From: Sanderia malayensis
Taxonomy: Eukaryota > Cnidaria > Scyphozoa > Semaeostomeae > Pelagiidae
Assembly (NCBI GenBank): GCA_013076295.1
Contig: RQOL01000906.1
Span: forward strand, 5,332,001-5,396,000
Length of the DNA: 64,000 bases
Reading direction: 5' to 3'
In this document: positions 35,131 through 47,400 of the stretch, piece by piece
How positions within the stretch are numbered: position 1 is the first letter of the stretch
Layout of the letters: each line of letters starts with the position of its first letter
Made by a program: the position numbers and the translations under genes
The notes under the pieces: generated by a model
Database searches by the model: none
The model's input: the letters and a program-made list of their open reading frames with translations, nothing else
Told to the model about the DNA's origin: nothing

Positions 35131-38100
35131 ATGCTGGTTACATATTGCCGTTGTAGTGGTGTTGGAATTCTCGCAAGAAAATTTAAAGAGTTGAGAACTT
35201 TTGCTTCGCGTGGTATAATCTTAGGCCGCACTAGTAACTTCTTTGGAATGTCTGGTGGTACAACAGCTGCAACAACAGAGAATTCGGTGGAATCGCCGGA
35301 GAAAAGGGATGATTCAGAAGAACAACAACTTGTTACAATCGAAACAGTCGTCGCTAAAGATAACAAAGGAATTGATTATGAAAAATTAATAAGTAAGTGT
35401 TTCATTAACTGTTATAAAGCGAAGTTGAGAAAGTATGATTAGAGCCATAGTACTGATCAAAGATATACTGATGTAAAGAATAGAGCATTATTAAGTTTGA
35501 TAGGAAATATTTTTTTTATTACCCTGTTCTGCTTTTCATTCTTTGATTTATTCATATATGGTTTTATTACTATGAATGAAGGGTTACACTCAAAGCATTT
35601 GAAATTATAGCTTTTATAGATGACACAAATTTTTAATCAGCCTTGATGTTTACTTATTAATTGCTGCCACATAAAAAGCTCACTATGTGCTATAAGTCTA
35701 ATGATCAGCTGTGATATATTAGCATATTTTTTTACTTGCAGAACAATTTGGAAGTGCCCAGGTGACGAAAGAGCAAGTCGAGAGAATAGAAAGATTAACA
35801 GGGAAGAAAGCTCATCATTTTCTAAGGCGTGGAATATTCTTCTCTCAAAGGTAGTAAAAATGTTATAATTATTATTCTTGTCTTTCTTCCTTGAGAATAC
35901 AGAAGCAGGTATGCTGCGAACTATATTTATTTGTACAGCAGAATAGAACATACACTTGTACACCAGAATAGAACAGTAGGACAATAGACGATAACAATAG
36001 GCAAACAATCAAAAGAGTTCCTTGCACACCAGAAAACTCATAAAAACATCTGTTCTTGCCAAACAGGATAACTTTCTGATTATTATATTTCCTTGAAAAT
36101 GCATCCAGTACACTTTTCAATGTTTTGATTGCTTCCAAGGTTCTTTTTTGGAGGGTAGGCTCTGTAATATTTAGAGAGAGGGAGTTCACACAACAGGACT
36201 GCAGCTTGTTTACTGGTGAACTAATCATCTAATAAATACCATTGACATATAAACAGCATGACAATGACCCATAATACATGCTATTTAATGCCATGGTTAC
36301 ATCACATCATTTCATCAACTTTGTTATGTTATGTTAGACATGATAACAAAGAAGGCACTTTTTTGAGGGAAGGCATGCCTTTTAAATGTTCAAGGGTTTT
36401 GCGGCCACTTTTTTGAGGAAGGATCTTAATCTAAATTTTCATATTATGATCAAATATCTTAATTTTGGTATTTTTTAGCTTGGGAATGTTCTGATAATAG
36501 GGACCTTTAGATCAAGTACGAAAACGAAATTTAAGATCACAAGGCACCAAGGAACTTCGTACTTGTCCTGGAAGCTTCGTTTGTTTAGATTCATTGTTTA
36601 GATTGCATAACTAATGTTTCTTACGGTGGTCCGAGCCTGTCCTCTTTGTTTTGAAAAAGTTTTATGAGGAAATGGTTCGCCAAATGACACTTCTGGCATG
36701 ACAGCTGCTTGTGCCTACTTTTCCATACAGAATTTTCTCCATTTGCGCTTGCCATTTTCAATTTTAAATTTCGTAGTCTGGAGTACGAAATTTTCCAAAA
36801 GCTTTGTTGTCTCCCGTGCGAAGACTACGGAATTTTTTGGGTGATTCCCAGGAAGCACGTGCAGAATGACACACGCCATCAAATTTCGTCTTCGTTTTCG
36901 TACTTGATCTAAAGGTCCCTAATATTCATAAGAAAAAGTGCATACTATTTGCAATATGAGTTTATAAACAAACATTACTGTAGTGCAGAGTATAACATTT
37001 GCCCACCTTGTACGAACAATAAAACAACAAGACAAGAAAAGAAGATAATGAACAAAAATTTCCTGCTGGCCATTTTTACAAGACTTTGTCAAAATCTGTC
37101 ATACCCTGCATAATGGTATCTGTCATAATGGTTAAGGAAGTATTTACCCAAAAGCCCAAACTATTTTATTTAACTTTAAACTTCAACGTCGTTATAGGGA
37201 TTTGAATTTCATTCTGGATAATTATGAAAAGCACAAGAAATTCTATCTTTACACTGGCAGAGGACCATCTTCCCAAGCAATGCATCTTGGTCATTTGATT
37301 CCATTCATATTCACAAAGTAAGTTTCCTGAAAGCAAAGAATTTGACCAACACAGTACCAGAAAGCTATCTGATATGCGAGACTTAATATCACAATAAATA
37401 TCATAATCCTTTTGTAGTTGAGCCATGATAAATCAACTATATAATATAATGTACCTCTGACCATGAATTTTTTTATATTAGCTTGATGCTTGATAGCTTG
37501 AAACTTATTAGCTTGTCAACCAATAATTTGGGAATATTGCTTGCTGGATGTTATTCAAATTATTGAGTTTCAATCATGTTATTTGCTTTGCCAAGGTATT
37601 TACAAGATGTATTTGATGTTCCTTTGGTGGTGCAAATAACCGATGATGAGAAGTTTTTGTATAAAGACTTGAGTGTGGAGGAAGCACATAGTCTGGCTTT
37701 GGAAAACATAAAGGATATCATTGCCTGTGGTTTTGATGTGAACAAAACTTTTATATTTTCTGACATTGAATACATAGGGTAAGTTGGAGCTTTAAATCTT
37801 TCTTTAATGATTGTGTAATACTACAAACACCTAAATTTGTTGCTAATACTAGATTAAACTATATGGTTAGACTTATCTCTTCAATGCATGATATGAATTT
37901 GTTGTCCAAACATCTAGGAAGTTTTTTGAGTAATACTATATGTTGGCTTCTATTTCTTTCTACTTGTTCATTTTCTAAACACCAAGTTGTTTTATTTGCA
38001 GGCAATCATCGGAGTTTTATAAGAATATGCTTCGAGTTCAGAAATGTGTTACATTCAACCAAGCTCGGGGAATATTTGGCTTCAATGATAGTGATTGCAT

Positions 38101-39867
38101 AGGTAAGATAAAAAAATATATTGTTGGAATGGTCTTAAATTGGTTGCGTAGAAAGTTGCCAATAAACATTAGATAGAACAAAGTTCGTTCAATGGATATA
38201 TGGAGACTATTTATTTGAATAATTTCATGCCTAAATTTTTTTCCTTTGAAATTCAAGGTAAAATATCCTTCTCAGCCATTCAAGCCTCACCAAGTTTTTG
38301 TTCATCATTTCCACAAATTTTTGGAAAAAAGACGAACCTACCTTGTCTCATTCCATGTGCAATTGACCAGGTTTGTTGATTGTGTGGGCGTTATTTTTGC
38401 AAAGTACAATTGTATACTCCTATCAGGAGACTGCGATTTCACTCTTCAAACCATTGCTTCCATCATTTTCATGATTGCCACAACAATTATGGACTCTTTC
38501 TAAACTAGGTGGTGTGAATTCTCAAATAAGCCATCAACTCTGAATAAGCCTCCCCTGGAATAAGCCCCCTTCCTGATAATCATTTTCAAGGATATTTCAG
38601 ACCAAGTATCAAAACATTAATGTTGTGTAGTGAATATATTGTAAATAGCAGCAAGTTTAAACCAATAACTTTATTGATTGACTGCATAGTGTAGTGTTAT
38701 GGAAGCTTAATATCTAATATAAATCCAACTAATGTTTCTGCAAATAAGCATTGAGGGGCCTATTCAATGATATACAGTATTGCAATGTTGTTGGTCAAAT
38801 GTGCTTTTTTTATTTTTACAGAAAATATTGTTGTAATCATTTTCTATTCTAGGATCCTTATTTTCGAATGACAAGAGATGTAGCGCCAAGACTTGGTTAT
38901 CAGAAACCAGCCCTCATTCACTCGACATTTTTCCCTGCTCTTCAAGGAGCAAAGACCAAGATGAGTTCAAGTGAACCTAATTCTTCAATATCTCTCACAG
39001 ACACACAAAAGCAGATAAAGAACAAGGTTTGTTTATTTATATAATATAAGCTATTGCTTTCGGCATTTTCAATTGGTAGTGTAGCATCAAACTTAGGAAT
39101 CCTTATGTTATTTTGCATAAATTATTGTCAGTATAGAGTATAGAGGCTAAGTATAGAGGCTTCTCTAGATGTTTTCCCCCAGTGTCACACATTACTCAAT
39201 TACACCAATATATTCAGCTCTGAAATTTTCATACAACAAGTTGTATTGGAATTTTTTCTTAGATAAATAAACATGCATTTTCTGGAGGAAGGGATACTAT
39301 TGAGGAGCACAGAAAACATGGTGGAGATGTGACTGTTGATATTGCGTATCAGTATTTGACGTTCTTTTTGGAAGATGATGATAAATTACAGCAAATAAAA
39401 GAGGTATGTAGATAAGATTGTGCACAATGTTTCCAAATTACCAACATGATAGCAGCTGAAACTTAATAATTGATAATTCATGGAATAAGGCATTTCTTTA
39501 ATTTATCAATGGTTACAGCTATCAATGAATTGTTATTTGACATTTCATTCTACAGACAGACAATTGAAATTCCCAACCAAGGTGATCAGTGTTTTGGGTT
39601 TTTCTGTGTCAGTCACATATGCATGCTTGCTTGTTTCTCAAGCTGGTGAGAATTTCCTTTTCATGACATTGAACTCATAAATTTTATTATGTGATTCATT
39701 TTTAGGATTATACAAGTGGTAAGATGCTAACTGGTGAATTGAAGAAGGAACTGATAGCTTTACTGCAACCAATGGTAGCTGAGCATCAGGAAAGACGTAA
39801 AAGCATCACTGATGATGTCCTGAAGCAATTTATGACTCCAAGAAAATTGGCTTTCGATTATTCTTAA
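35131..39867 (+). CDS. WARS1: Tryptophanyl-tRNA synthetase, eukaryotic cytosolic type
   Basis: Class I synthetase charging tRNA-Trp. Nine exons join in phase to 454 residues (human WARS1 is 471): 35131-35392, 35742-35850, 37198-37317, 37596-37778, 38002-38102, 38258-38370, 38853-39026, 39263-39403, 39706-39867. The catalytic core starts at [16 protein letters not shown]. The HIGH-equivalent is HLGH (153-156) after [10 protein letters not shown], and the KMSKS-equivalent is KMSSS (332-336). The C-terminus [11 protein letters not shown] matches the family. The N-terminal WHEP domain of vertebrate WARS1 is absent. The first 39 residues are Arg-rich with no acidic run and look like a mitochondrial presequence; Met40 would give a cytosolic form. 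The 3' UTR probably uses AATAAA at 40163, just before the LRRC73 coding end on the other strand. Confidence 0.95.
36501..36918. mobile_element. MITE family D, intact copy in WARS1 intron 2
   Basis: Ends are GGGACCTTTAGATCAAGTAC and GTACTTGATCTAAAGGTCCC, perfect complements. TAATA flanks both sides and is a likely 5-base target duplication. The same family occurs in the DEGS1 intron (24948-25343). Confidence 0.75.
38510..38780. repeat. Degraded family B MITE in WARS1 intron 6
   Basis: The internal sequence (CCTGATAATCATTTTCAAGG, CAAGTTTAAACCAATAACTT) clearly matches the 275-base copies at 21130 and 48877. The ends and the CCCCC motifs are decayed, so this is an old copy. Confidence 0.65.
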
Positions 39868-40180
39868 ATTAATCACAATATTTATCAGATGAAATCACAG
39901 ATTTGATATAGGTAGGATAGTTCGTGAATATTTGACAAACCTTGAAAGGAATATAAAATACTTTGTTGTCTTGGGTGTTTCTTTATTCACGGATTGATTA
40001 TGCTATTCCGTGTGTGCTGTTATGTGAACCCTTGAATGGAGAGTTGTTGAATTTGTTGCACAAGAAATCATAGGTCATACATGGAAGTTTATTGAGTAAA
40101 AAGTTTCCACTGTGCAATATGTTGCATTCCACTTATAAAGTGGTATTGACAATGCCCAATTCAATAAAAAACCACTCTAT

Positions 40181-41164
40181 TTACTCTGGTGTCACTGATT
40201 TACCTTGGGGGCTCCCTCTTTGATAAGAAGGAGGGTTTTTAGATTTGTTCAATTGGTCCTTGAGGGCATCTTTTATGTCTTCAAGTAAGTCTTCACTGAT
40301 TTTATTCTCTGCAAGATTTATTTCCTTCAGCCCTGTTTCATGATTGGTGATCAAATCATAGAAGAATTCTCCTCCATCGTCCGTAATGCTACAACCCTCC
40401 AAATCAACCACTTGAATTGTTTTTGAGGCAGCAAAAGCCACGGCAAAAACTCCAGCTCCAAAATCGCCAATGTTAGTGTAGTCGAGAAACAGGTTCGTCA
40501 AAGAACAGTTGTTGGCGATGGCCATGGCAAGCTGAGTCCAGCCATGTTGTGTAATCTCCTGGTTGCCAGTCAGAGTTAACTCGTGGAGACCTGATCTGTC
40601 TTGGGAAGCAGAAAATATGGAACATACATGGCCCAATCCAGCATCACCGAGCTTGCAATCTCCAAGATCAAGTGACTGCAATTTCGGATGTCCAACCAAA
40701 GCTGGTTGGAGTATGGCCATGCCGTCATCACCCAAAGGTGAGCCATGTAAGCTGAAACGAATGAACAATCATTATTAGTGCCTGGCTTTTTAATTACTGC
40801 ACTAGAAGATCAGGTAGTCTAAGTTGTCTTATCTGCATTGGTTGAGTAGATCCTAATATTGGGAGTTGGGGAGAGTTCGCATAAAAACGCACAATAGTGA
40901 TGATAGAAAGTTGTTTTCCATGATGCCATCTGCAAGCCACTTTATTCTCTCTTTGCTGTTAACTATTCCGAGATTCAAGTTAAGCTGGGCAAGACTGTTA
41001 TTTTCTTTAAGGCAATCTGCAAGTCTTTTGAAATCACTGTCTTCCATTTCACATCCTCGCAAAGAAAGTAAACGTATAGAGTTACTTTTCAAGGATTCGC
41101 AAATGTCCTTTACTTCTAGGCTTCCTAGTTCTTCTCCGGCAATCTGAACTGAACCAAGAAGCAT
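40181..41164 (-). CDS. LRRC73: Leucine-rich repeat protein LRRC73
   Basis: LRRC73 has RNase-inhibitor-type leucine-rich repeats; its function is poorly known. Two exons, 41164-40893 and 40751-40181, join in phase (SSL|FLHGSPLGDDG) to 280 residues. Exon 1 begins MLLGSVQIAGEELGSLEVKD and has LLSLRGCEMEDSDF and SLAQLNLNLGIV, which match LRRC73 closely. Exon 2 carries further repeats (LQSLDLGDCKLGD, LHELTLTGNQEITQHGW, VVDLEGCSITDDG, LKEINLAENKISED) and a short polar tail. Its coding end lies 14 bases beyond the WARS1 polyadenylation signal. A minus-strand AATAAA at 40088-40093 implies overlapping 3' UTRs with WARS1. Confidence 0.88.
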
Positions 41165-41406
41165 TTTTTATCAGGATTTCGCGGCTTTCAATATATCTTA
41201 ACAATTTTGAAGGAAAATAGGAATTTTTTCCAACTTTAATGTTGTCCTTTTCTGAGTGCCTCGTTTTCACGAAAGAATTATGGTTTCTATGACAGCCGGA
41301 ATGCTGAATACCCAAACGCGGGAAATGACGGGTCTATTCAATAATCCGCGGGAATCCCCATATCCAGCGGGTGCTTTTATTTTTCAAAAATGTTTTTCAA
41401 AACAAA
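41165..41406. promoter_or_regulatory. Putative bidirectional promoter LRRC73/Ig-PLB gene
   Basis: Only 242 bases separate the two divergent start codons. No obvious TATA box is seen. The short distance suggests a shared promoter. Confidence 0.45.
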
Positions 41407-44400
41407 ATGGCAGCCATTACGAGTTTGAGGTTTATTTTTCACCTTCTCGTATCATGGCATACCATAAATTGCCAGAATATAACAGGTACTTTTTTCGTAT
41501 TATTTTATCTACACATGGTCTAGAAGACCTGTATATGTAGTTATTTTTGATCTTTCATATTATCTTTCATGCTGGTTGCTTTATCAATTCTCGTATACAA
41601 ACCCAGCCAGGCCAGGGTAATAATAGCAGAGTAAACATATGTTTACTCTGCTATTACTTCAATTTTATGGTTGTGTGGTAGCGGTAAGGACTTTTGCTTG
41701 TGACGCTGCAGGATCGCGGTTTGATTATGCACACTTCTGGATTTAATGTGAAATTTTACGAAGGCCGGTAGTACCCCAGGATGTGAGAAAAAGTCTCGCT
41801 ACACCAGGATTTTTTATCTTTTTCGTGAGACAAACCGGTGGGGTGGAATGGAGAGTCAGTGGATTTTTGCTAGGATGAAACGTCCAGAAAACAGAATGGG
41901 TTGGGTGGGATGCAATATAATAAAGTTGGCTCAAGCCAACCACATTGCTCCAGATGTCACATGGGTCTTGTAAGCTTGAGCAAAAACTATGCCTTTGAGG
42001 GGCAGCTGTAGATATCAGCAAATAACAAGCGAGGAGCATAGCCTCCCTTCACCTTACTCGGGCAATAGCTTTGGATGATGCAAAGTTTTCACAATATCTT
42101 TTGAGTAACTATAACCATAGGCTAAAATTATAGTTTACTTTTAGCATACATGAAGCTCTTTTCATTGTTCTCCTCCATTGCCCCCTTCTACTATTGCTCT
42201 ATCGCTTATCTAAAGTGTGGAATAATCATTCTCTATGACACCAGTACTTACCCCTTTTCTTGAAGCATCTTCAATCTTCCTTTTACAGGTTTGAAAGAAA
42301 AAGTTACCTTGGGATATATCTGGGAAAATCCTCGCATTGAAGAGCACAATGCTGAGGAGGTGGTCATTGATGGAAAAACTCGAGATCTCAGACTGATTTG
42401 CATTCTGCAGCCACCTTTGCCAGTCACATCAGAAAATTTCCTTGCAAGAGATAAGATTGTGAAATGGACAAAAGTGAAGCAAACCCATGCACATCAATTG
42501 ATGGATGCGTTTTGGTCAGATGATCAAACCATCACTGCAATTTCCATGTCACATCTTAGACTTAGACAACTTGGAATATATGGTTGTAGTTACAGAGGCT
42601 TTCTAAAAATCATTAACATAACAGGTAGGAAATTGTTAGCCCTGGGTAATATATTTTCTCAAATGTATGCACCTTTCAAACTCACCTAGTAAATGGAAGT
42701 TTGGTCAACATACCATATATTTTTTCTACTGTATATCCCCAAGTTGACCCCCTGGTATCCTATTAATTTTTATAAGGGGGTTAATACGAAGGGGGGTTGT
42801 AAACTATTTTCTAAACTTTTTGTAATCTTATAAAAGCAGACTGAACATGATTAGTTTCGGAATGCGGGAGTCAACTGTTGTTGAGCCTTGGTGAACTTAG
42901 TGCTTAACATTCACAAAATTTGACGTTTCGTATCAAGATGTTTTCTTTGACACTCTTGTTTTCATTTGCATTTGACTTATGATCAAGCAACTGTATACAA
43001 GCTTTAGTTTTGTTCTTAAATCTGTAGTTACAAGGGAATTCTTTTTCTCTTTCAACAGTGAACAGTGTGGAAAATTTAGCAATGCTACCAAAGCCATCAT
43101 TGCACTCAGATCTTGAAGGAGCTGTCATGAATATCAAGAATATGGTCGGATTAAGGAAATGGTATTCATTTCCTCGGGAAAGAAGTGTAAGTTATGTGAA
43201 AATTCTTTAGTAAAAGAGGGTAAAATTGTTACTCAAATAATGCTCAAAAAATGTTAAATTAATCGTAGAAGGGTCCATTTTTTGGGCATTCTGTTTTTTT
43301 CTTTAGATTGACAAAAGAATCAGGGTTAAAAATCATTTTTTGGCATTAAATTTTACAGGATAATCTTGGGTTGGATTTCCAATGCAGTCTTCCTAAAGAT
43401 AAGTCAACACCTTTACCGACTTCTGGTGAGTTGAATTGTTTTATTTTTACCAATATGTAACGTTACGTATAGAACTTACTGCTCGCTAACTCGAACATTC
43501 GCTTGCTCGAACGAATTTTTATTTCCCTTGGACCAAAAAGTGTCCGCTAACTCGAACTCTAAGACTTTTCCACAAAATAATTCACGAATGTTATTGTTTT
43601 TCATTAATTAATATGTTATTAGTTATTAGTAATTAATTGCCCCTGTAGAAAATCTATAAACGTCCGTTGCAAAGTGTTGCAAAACCTTAAGCCTTCAGTT
43701 GTGGTAGCTTTTGGCTTTAGTGATAGCAGCTTTATTCGTAAAACAGCAATAATAGTGAATTGATTGTTTCAGAAATAAGTAAGAAAGTTTTTCTACTAAG
43801 CCATCACACTGAGGATGGTATGCAGTGGTACGGGACTTGTGGATGTCCATTAAGTCACATATTTTGTGCATAAGGTTGCTCTCAAAGTTCCGGCCTTGAT
43901 CCGAGTGCAAGATGTTAGGAGGGCCAAATCGACTGACGACTTTAGAGACCAGAATACTTTCAATTGTGCGAGCCTCTAGGTCTTTTGTGGGAAAGACTTC
44001 TCACCATTTTGTGAAATAGTCCATAATGACTAGAAGGTGTCGATTGCCGCGGGATGTTTCGGGTAAGGGGCCCATGTAATCCATGGCCCAAAACACAAAT
44101 GGCTCATTTACTTTAATGGACTTTAAAGGAGCTCATTGATGATGGAGATTTAATTTATTCTGTGAGCAGATAGCACAATTACGAACAAAATCAGAAATCC
44201 GAGTATAGTCATGTGGGGCCAATAAAATCGTTCTCGAGCCCGTTAAATTGTACGCTTGATACCTAAGTAGCCGGAGAAGGGGCTAGAATGAATTCCGTGT
44301 AAAACGGTGTCAGTTAGATGAGAAGGGATGACAAGCTAGGGATTTTATTCTTTGTAGTTACTTAACCGTTTTGCTAAAAAGCCATTTTGGATGGACAAAA

Positions 44401-47400
44401 TATCCCAAGCTTCCCAAAAGGTTCGAAGTTGCGCATCATTGGCCCAGACAAAGAACGGGGCTTTGGGTAGAGCATTGGATTTCATTTGTATGACTTTCCT
44501 AATCTGAGGATCATGTAGTTGAACTTCATGAAGACTTTTATAAGGTAAGACACTTGTGGCGCAGTTAGTGATAGTTACAGGTAGTAAACAAGAGAGGGCG
44601 TCTGCATTGCCATTGGCTGTACCTGCCCTATACTTGATATCAAAAGTGTATTCTTGCAACTTCATAATCCAACGGGCAATGCGGCCCTTTGGTTCAACTG
44701 AGTGTAACCAGCGTAAGACGCTAAGACGCTAAGAAGACAATAAAAATAGACGATTAACTGTATAAATAATAAATGCAAGTAACACAATGTATTCGTATAT
44801 TAACTACGTGGTATATCAACAACATGCCGATATATGAATTTATAGCAAATTAAAGTAATTACAAGTTACAAACAAGTCCCATGCAAGTCAATCTCTTTCA
44901 GTCAGGTTTAGGCCTCGTCAGAGTTATCTTGACGTTTACAACAACATAGCAGGCGCCTGAAGAATGCAGATTTTTTCTTTCTTCGCTTCTCAGCATCTGA
45001 TTGCAATCTTGCAATATCTACTGCTTGCCCCTCCATCGTAGCATTGAGGGATTCAATTTCATTCTTCTTATCCTCTAATGTTTTTTCCAGAATTTTCTTC
45101 TTCTCTGCTTCATTTATCTTATCTAGCTCTAACTGCTCGATTTTTTGCAGCAACAGATTATTCTGCTCTGCATTTCTTTCAACTTCATCTGATAGCATTT
45201 GGATCTTTTTTTCTTTTTTGGTCGATTCCACCTTGAGATTTTCAATAATTTTCATTGCTTGTGCTTCTTTCTCCATCAACACTGCGCACAACTTCTTCAA
45301 TGCCTTTTTTTCATCGTTGTCTGCCTTTTTCTGTATCTTCAAAGCATTCAGTCGCCGTTTCAGTTTTGCTATGAGATGTGTCTTTCTTTTAGACTTTCCA
45401 GCAGTCGTCTTCTGCTCTATATCTGCAGGCCATGATGAATCTGCCTCTTGTTCCAGCTCTGTTGCATGGACCAATGATGAATCTGGCTCATGCTGCCTCT
45501 CGGTAACAGCAGAGAGTGATGAATCTGTGTCCTGTTGCTGCTCTGTAGCATTCACCAACGATGTATCTCTGTATTTTATTTGCTGTGTTTGCCAGTTGAC
45601 GCCTCCTTGCTCAATTTCACGATGGATTCTGGCAGAAGCACAAAGCAATGTGTGAGCCATATTCATGGTACCATCTAGCTCTTCTTCACTGCATGGTTGA
45701 CCAAGAATTCCAAATTTCATTCCCATATTGAAAACTATGTGACATGCATTTTGCAACATTTCACCAATTAACAAATCATCTTGACCAATTTTATTTAAAT
45801 ATGTTTCCGCTTCATGCATATTGTATTGCAGGTTATATATCTCTGTTTTCTGATTGGCTGCATAGATCTTCAATTGTTCATGTTGGTACCTTTCGTTTTT
45901 TAATGTGCGTACCAGTCTATCGCAGCTCCTTGAATACTTCCGAATTTCTCGGTTGGACATGTCCTCGAGTTTCTTGTCCTTAGCAAACCTCTTTATTAAA
46001 CCGCAATAATTGAGATACTTGTCAGCATCTCTCTTGCCTGAGAAAAAACAAATTCATATGAGCTCAATATTTAACTACTTTTATTTTCTTTTTCTCAAAT
46101 TATCGAAGTATACTACTACAGATAACGTTGCTTCTCAAGGTAAACAACAAATACTGAATACTTACTTTCTGCAAGTTGTATTTCTAGATCTTTAATCTTT
46201 TCTTTGAATACTGCTTGTGATTCATCACTGCATATATGAGACACCTCCAAAGTATCCATCTCTTTGTTATCAATTCCATTTATTCTCAAAATGGTATCTT
46301 CCACAAACTCCATACTAATGGATGAAAGTTCACTCCTTGTACACATTCTAGCTCAAACTCGAATGCAAGTAATCAACTTACTGAGTAAATCAACAACTGC
46401 ATAACCTCCACAAAAACCAATGTTGCGTCATATTAATTGCAATTTCATTGTGACGTCACAAAAAATTTCTCTTGATGCTTTTGGGTAGACTCGCTACATT
46501 GTGTCCCTGTGCCTCTCTGGTAATTCGCACAACACACTCTCACAACCAAGAGTTAGCGAATAATGAGAAAAGATTCGCAGGACATTAAAGCGAGTCCGGG
46601 GCGTTTATTAATCTCGGCAAGTACAAAGTACAAGATCACAGCCTCTGTCGTTGGGTCCAGAAAAGGAGAAAATGGTTTAGTTGTGCCTTGCCTTTATTGA
46701 GCAACAATACACTACACCAACTTAGAAAAAATAGTTTTGTGGGGGGCGTTTAGTCGAAGGGGGCGTTTATTTCAAAAGTTAGTAGCAAAAGGGGGCGTTT
46801 ATTCGAGGGGGGCGTTTAATCGAGGAAATACGGTATGTGCGGCAGCAAGGAGCATGGGCGTAAACCAATGCAGGAAAAACGAAAGTACAGTTGACATCCG
46901 CTTAGTCGAATACCCGCTAACTCGAACATTCGCTTGCTCGAACGAATTTTCGTTTCCCTTGGACCAAAAAGTGTCTGCTAACTCGAACTCTAAGACATTT
47001 TCACAAAATACTTTGCAAATTTTATTGACTTTTCATTAAATTAATATGTTATTAGTTGCTAGTAGTTAATTTTTCCTGTAGAACATCTATAAACGTCCTT
47101 GTTCCTTCAAATTTTAGCTCACAAGAATTCATTCCTTCACGGTCACCAAGGTTAACTGCTGGACCCTTTATTGTTACATGGCACGAACCTTTTTTATCCC
47201 CCCCTCCGAAAGTAAAATACTGTTTTTGCAAGTTTTCCATTAATTCCTTTCGATAAGTGTCCAACAATTCTGCCTTGTTTTAAAACATAGACAGCATGCT
47301 TGTTGGCTTCATTATCTGGCTGCATGGCACTCACAAGCACTTCTCCTTTTTGTGGGCTCCACCTCTCCTTATACACATGAAAACCTTTCACGTATGATCC

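Noticed and set aside
41256..41540. 94-codon frame ending MAYHKLPEYNR as exon 1 of the Ig-PLB gene
   Set aside because: Its phase at the 41486 donor does not fit exon 2. The overlapping frame from 41407 encodes a signal peptide and does fit.
41743..42039. 98-codon minus-strand frame in Ig-PLB intron 1
   Set aside because: It falls in the body of the SINE-like repeat and has no recognisable motif.
43690..44735. Active retrotransposon
   Set aside because: It has an internal stop, frame changes, no reverse transcriptase and no long terminal repeats.
45044..45655. 203-codon plus-strand frame rich in Ser/Phe
   Set aside because: It is the antisense shadow of the Lys/Glu-rich coiled-coil exon.
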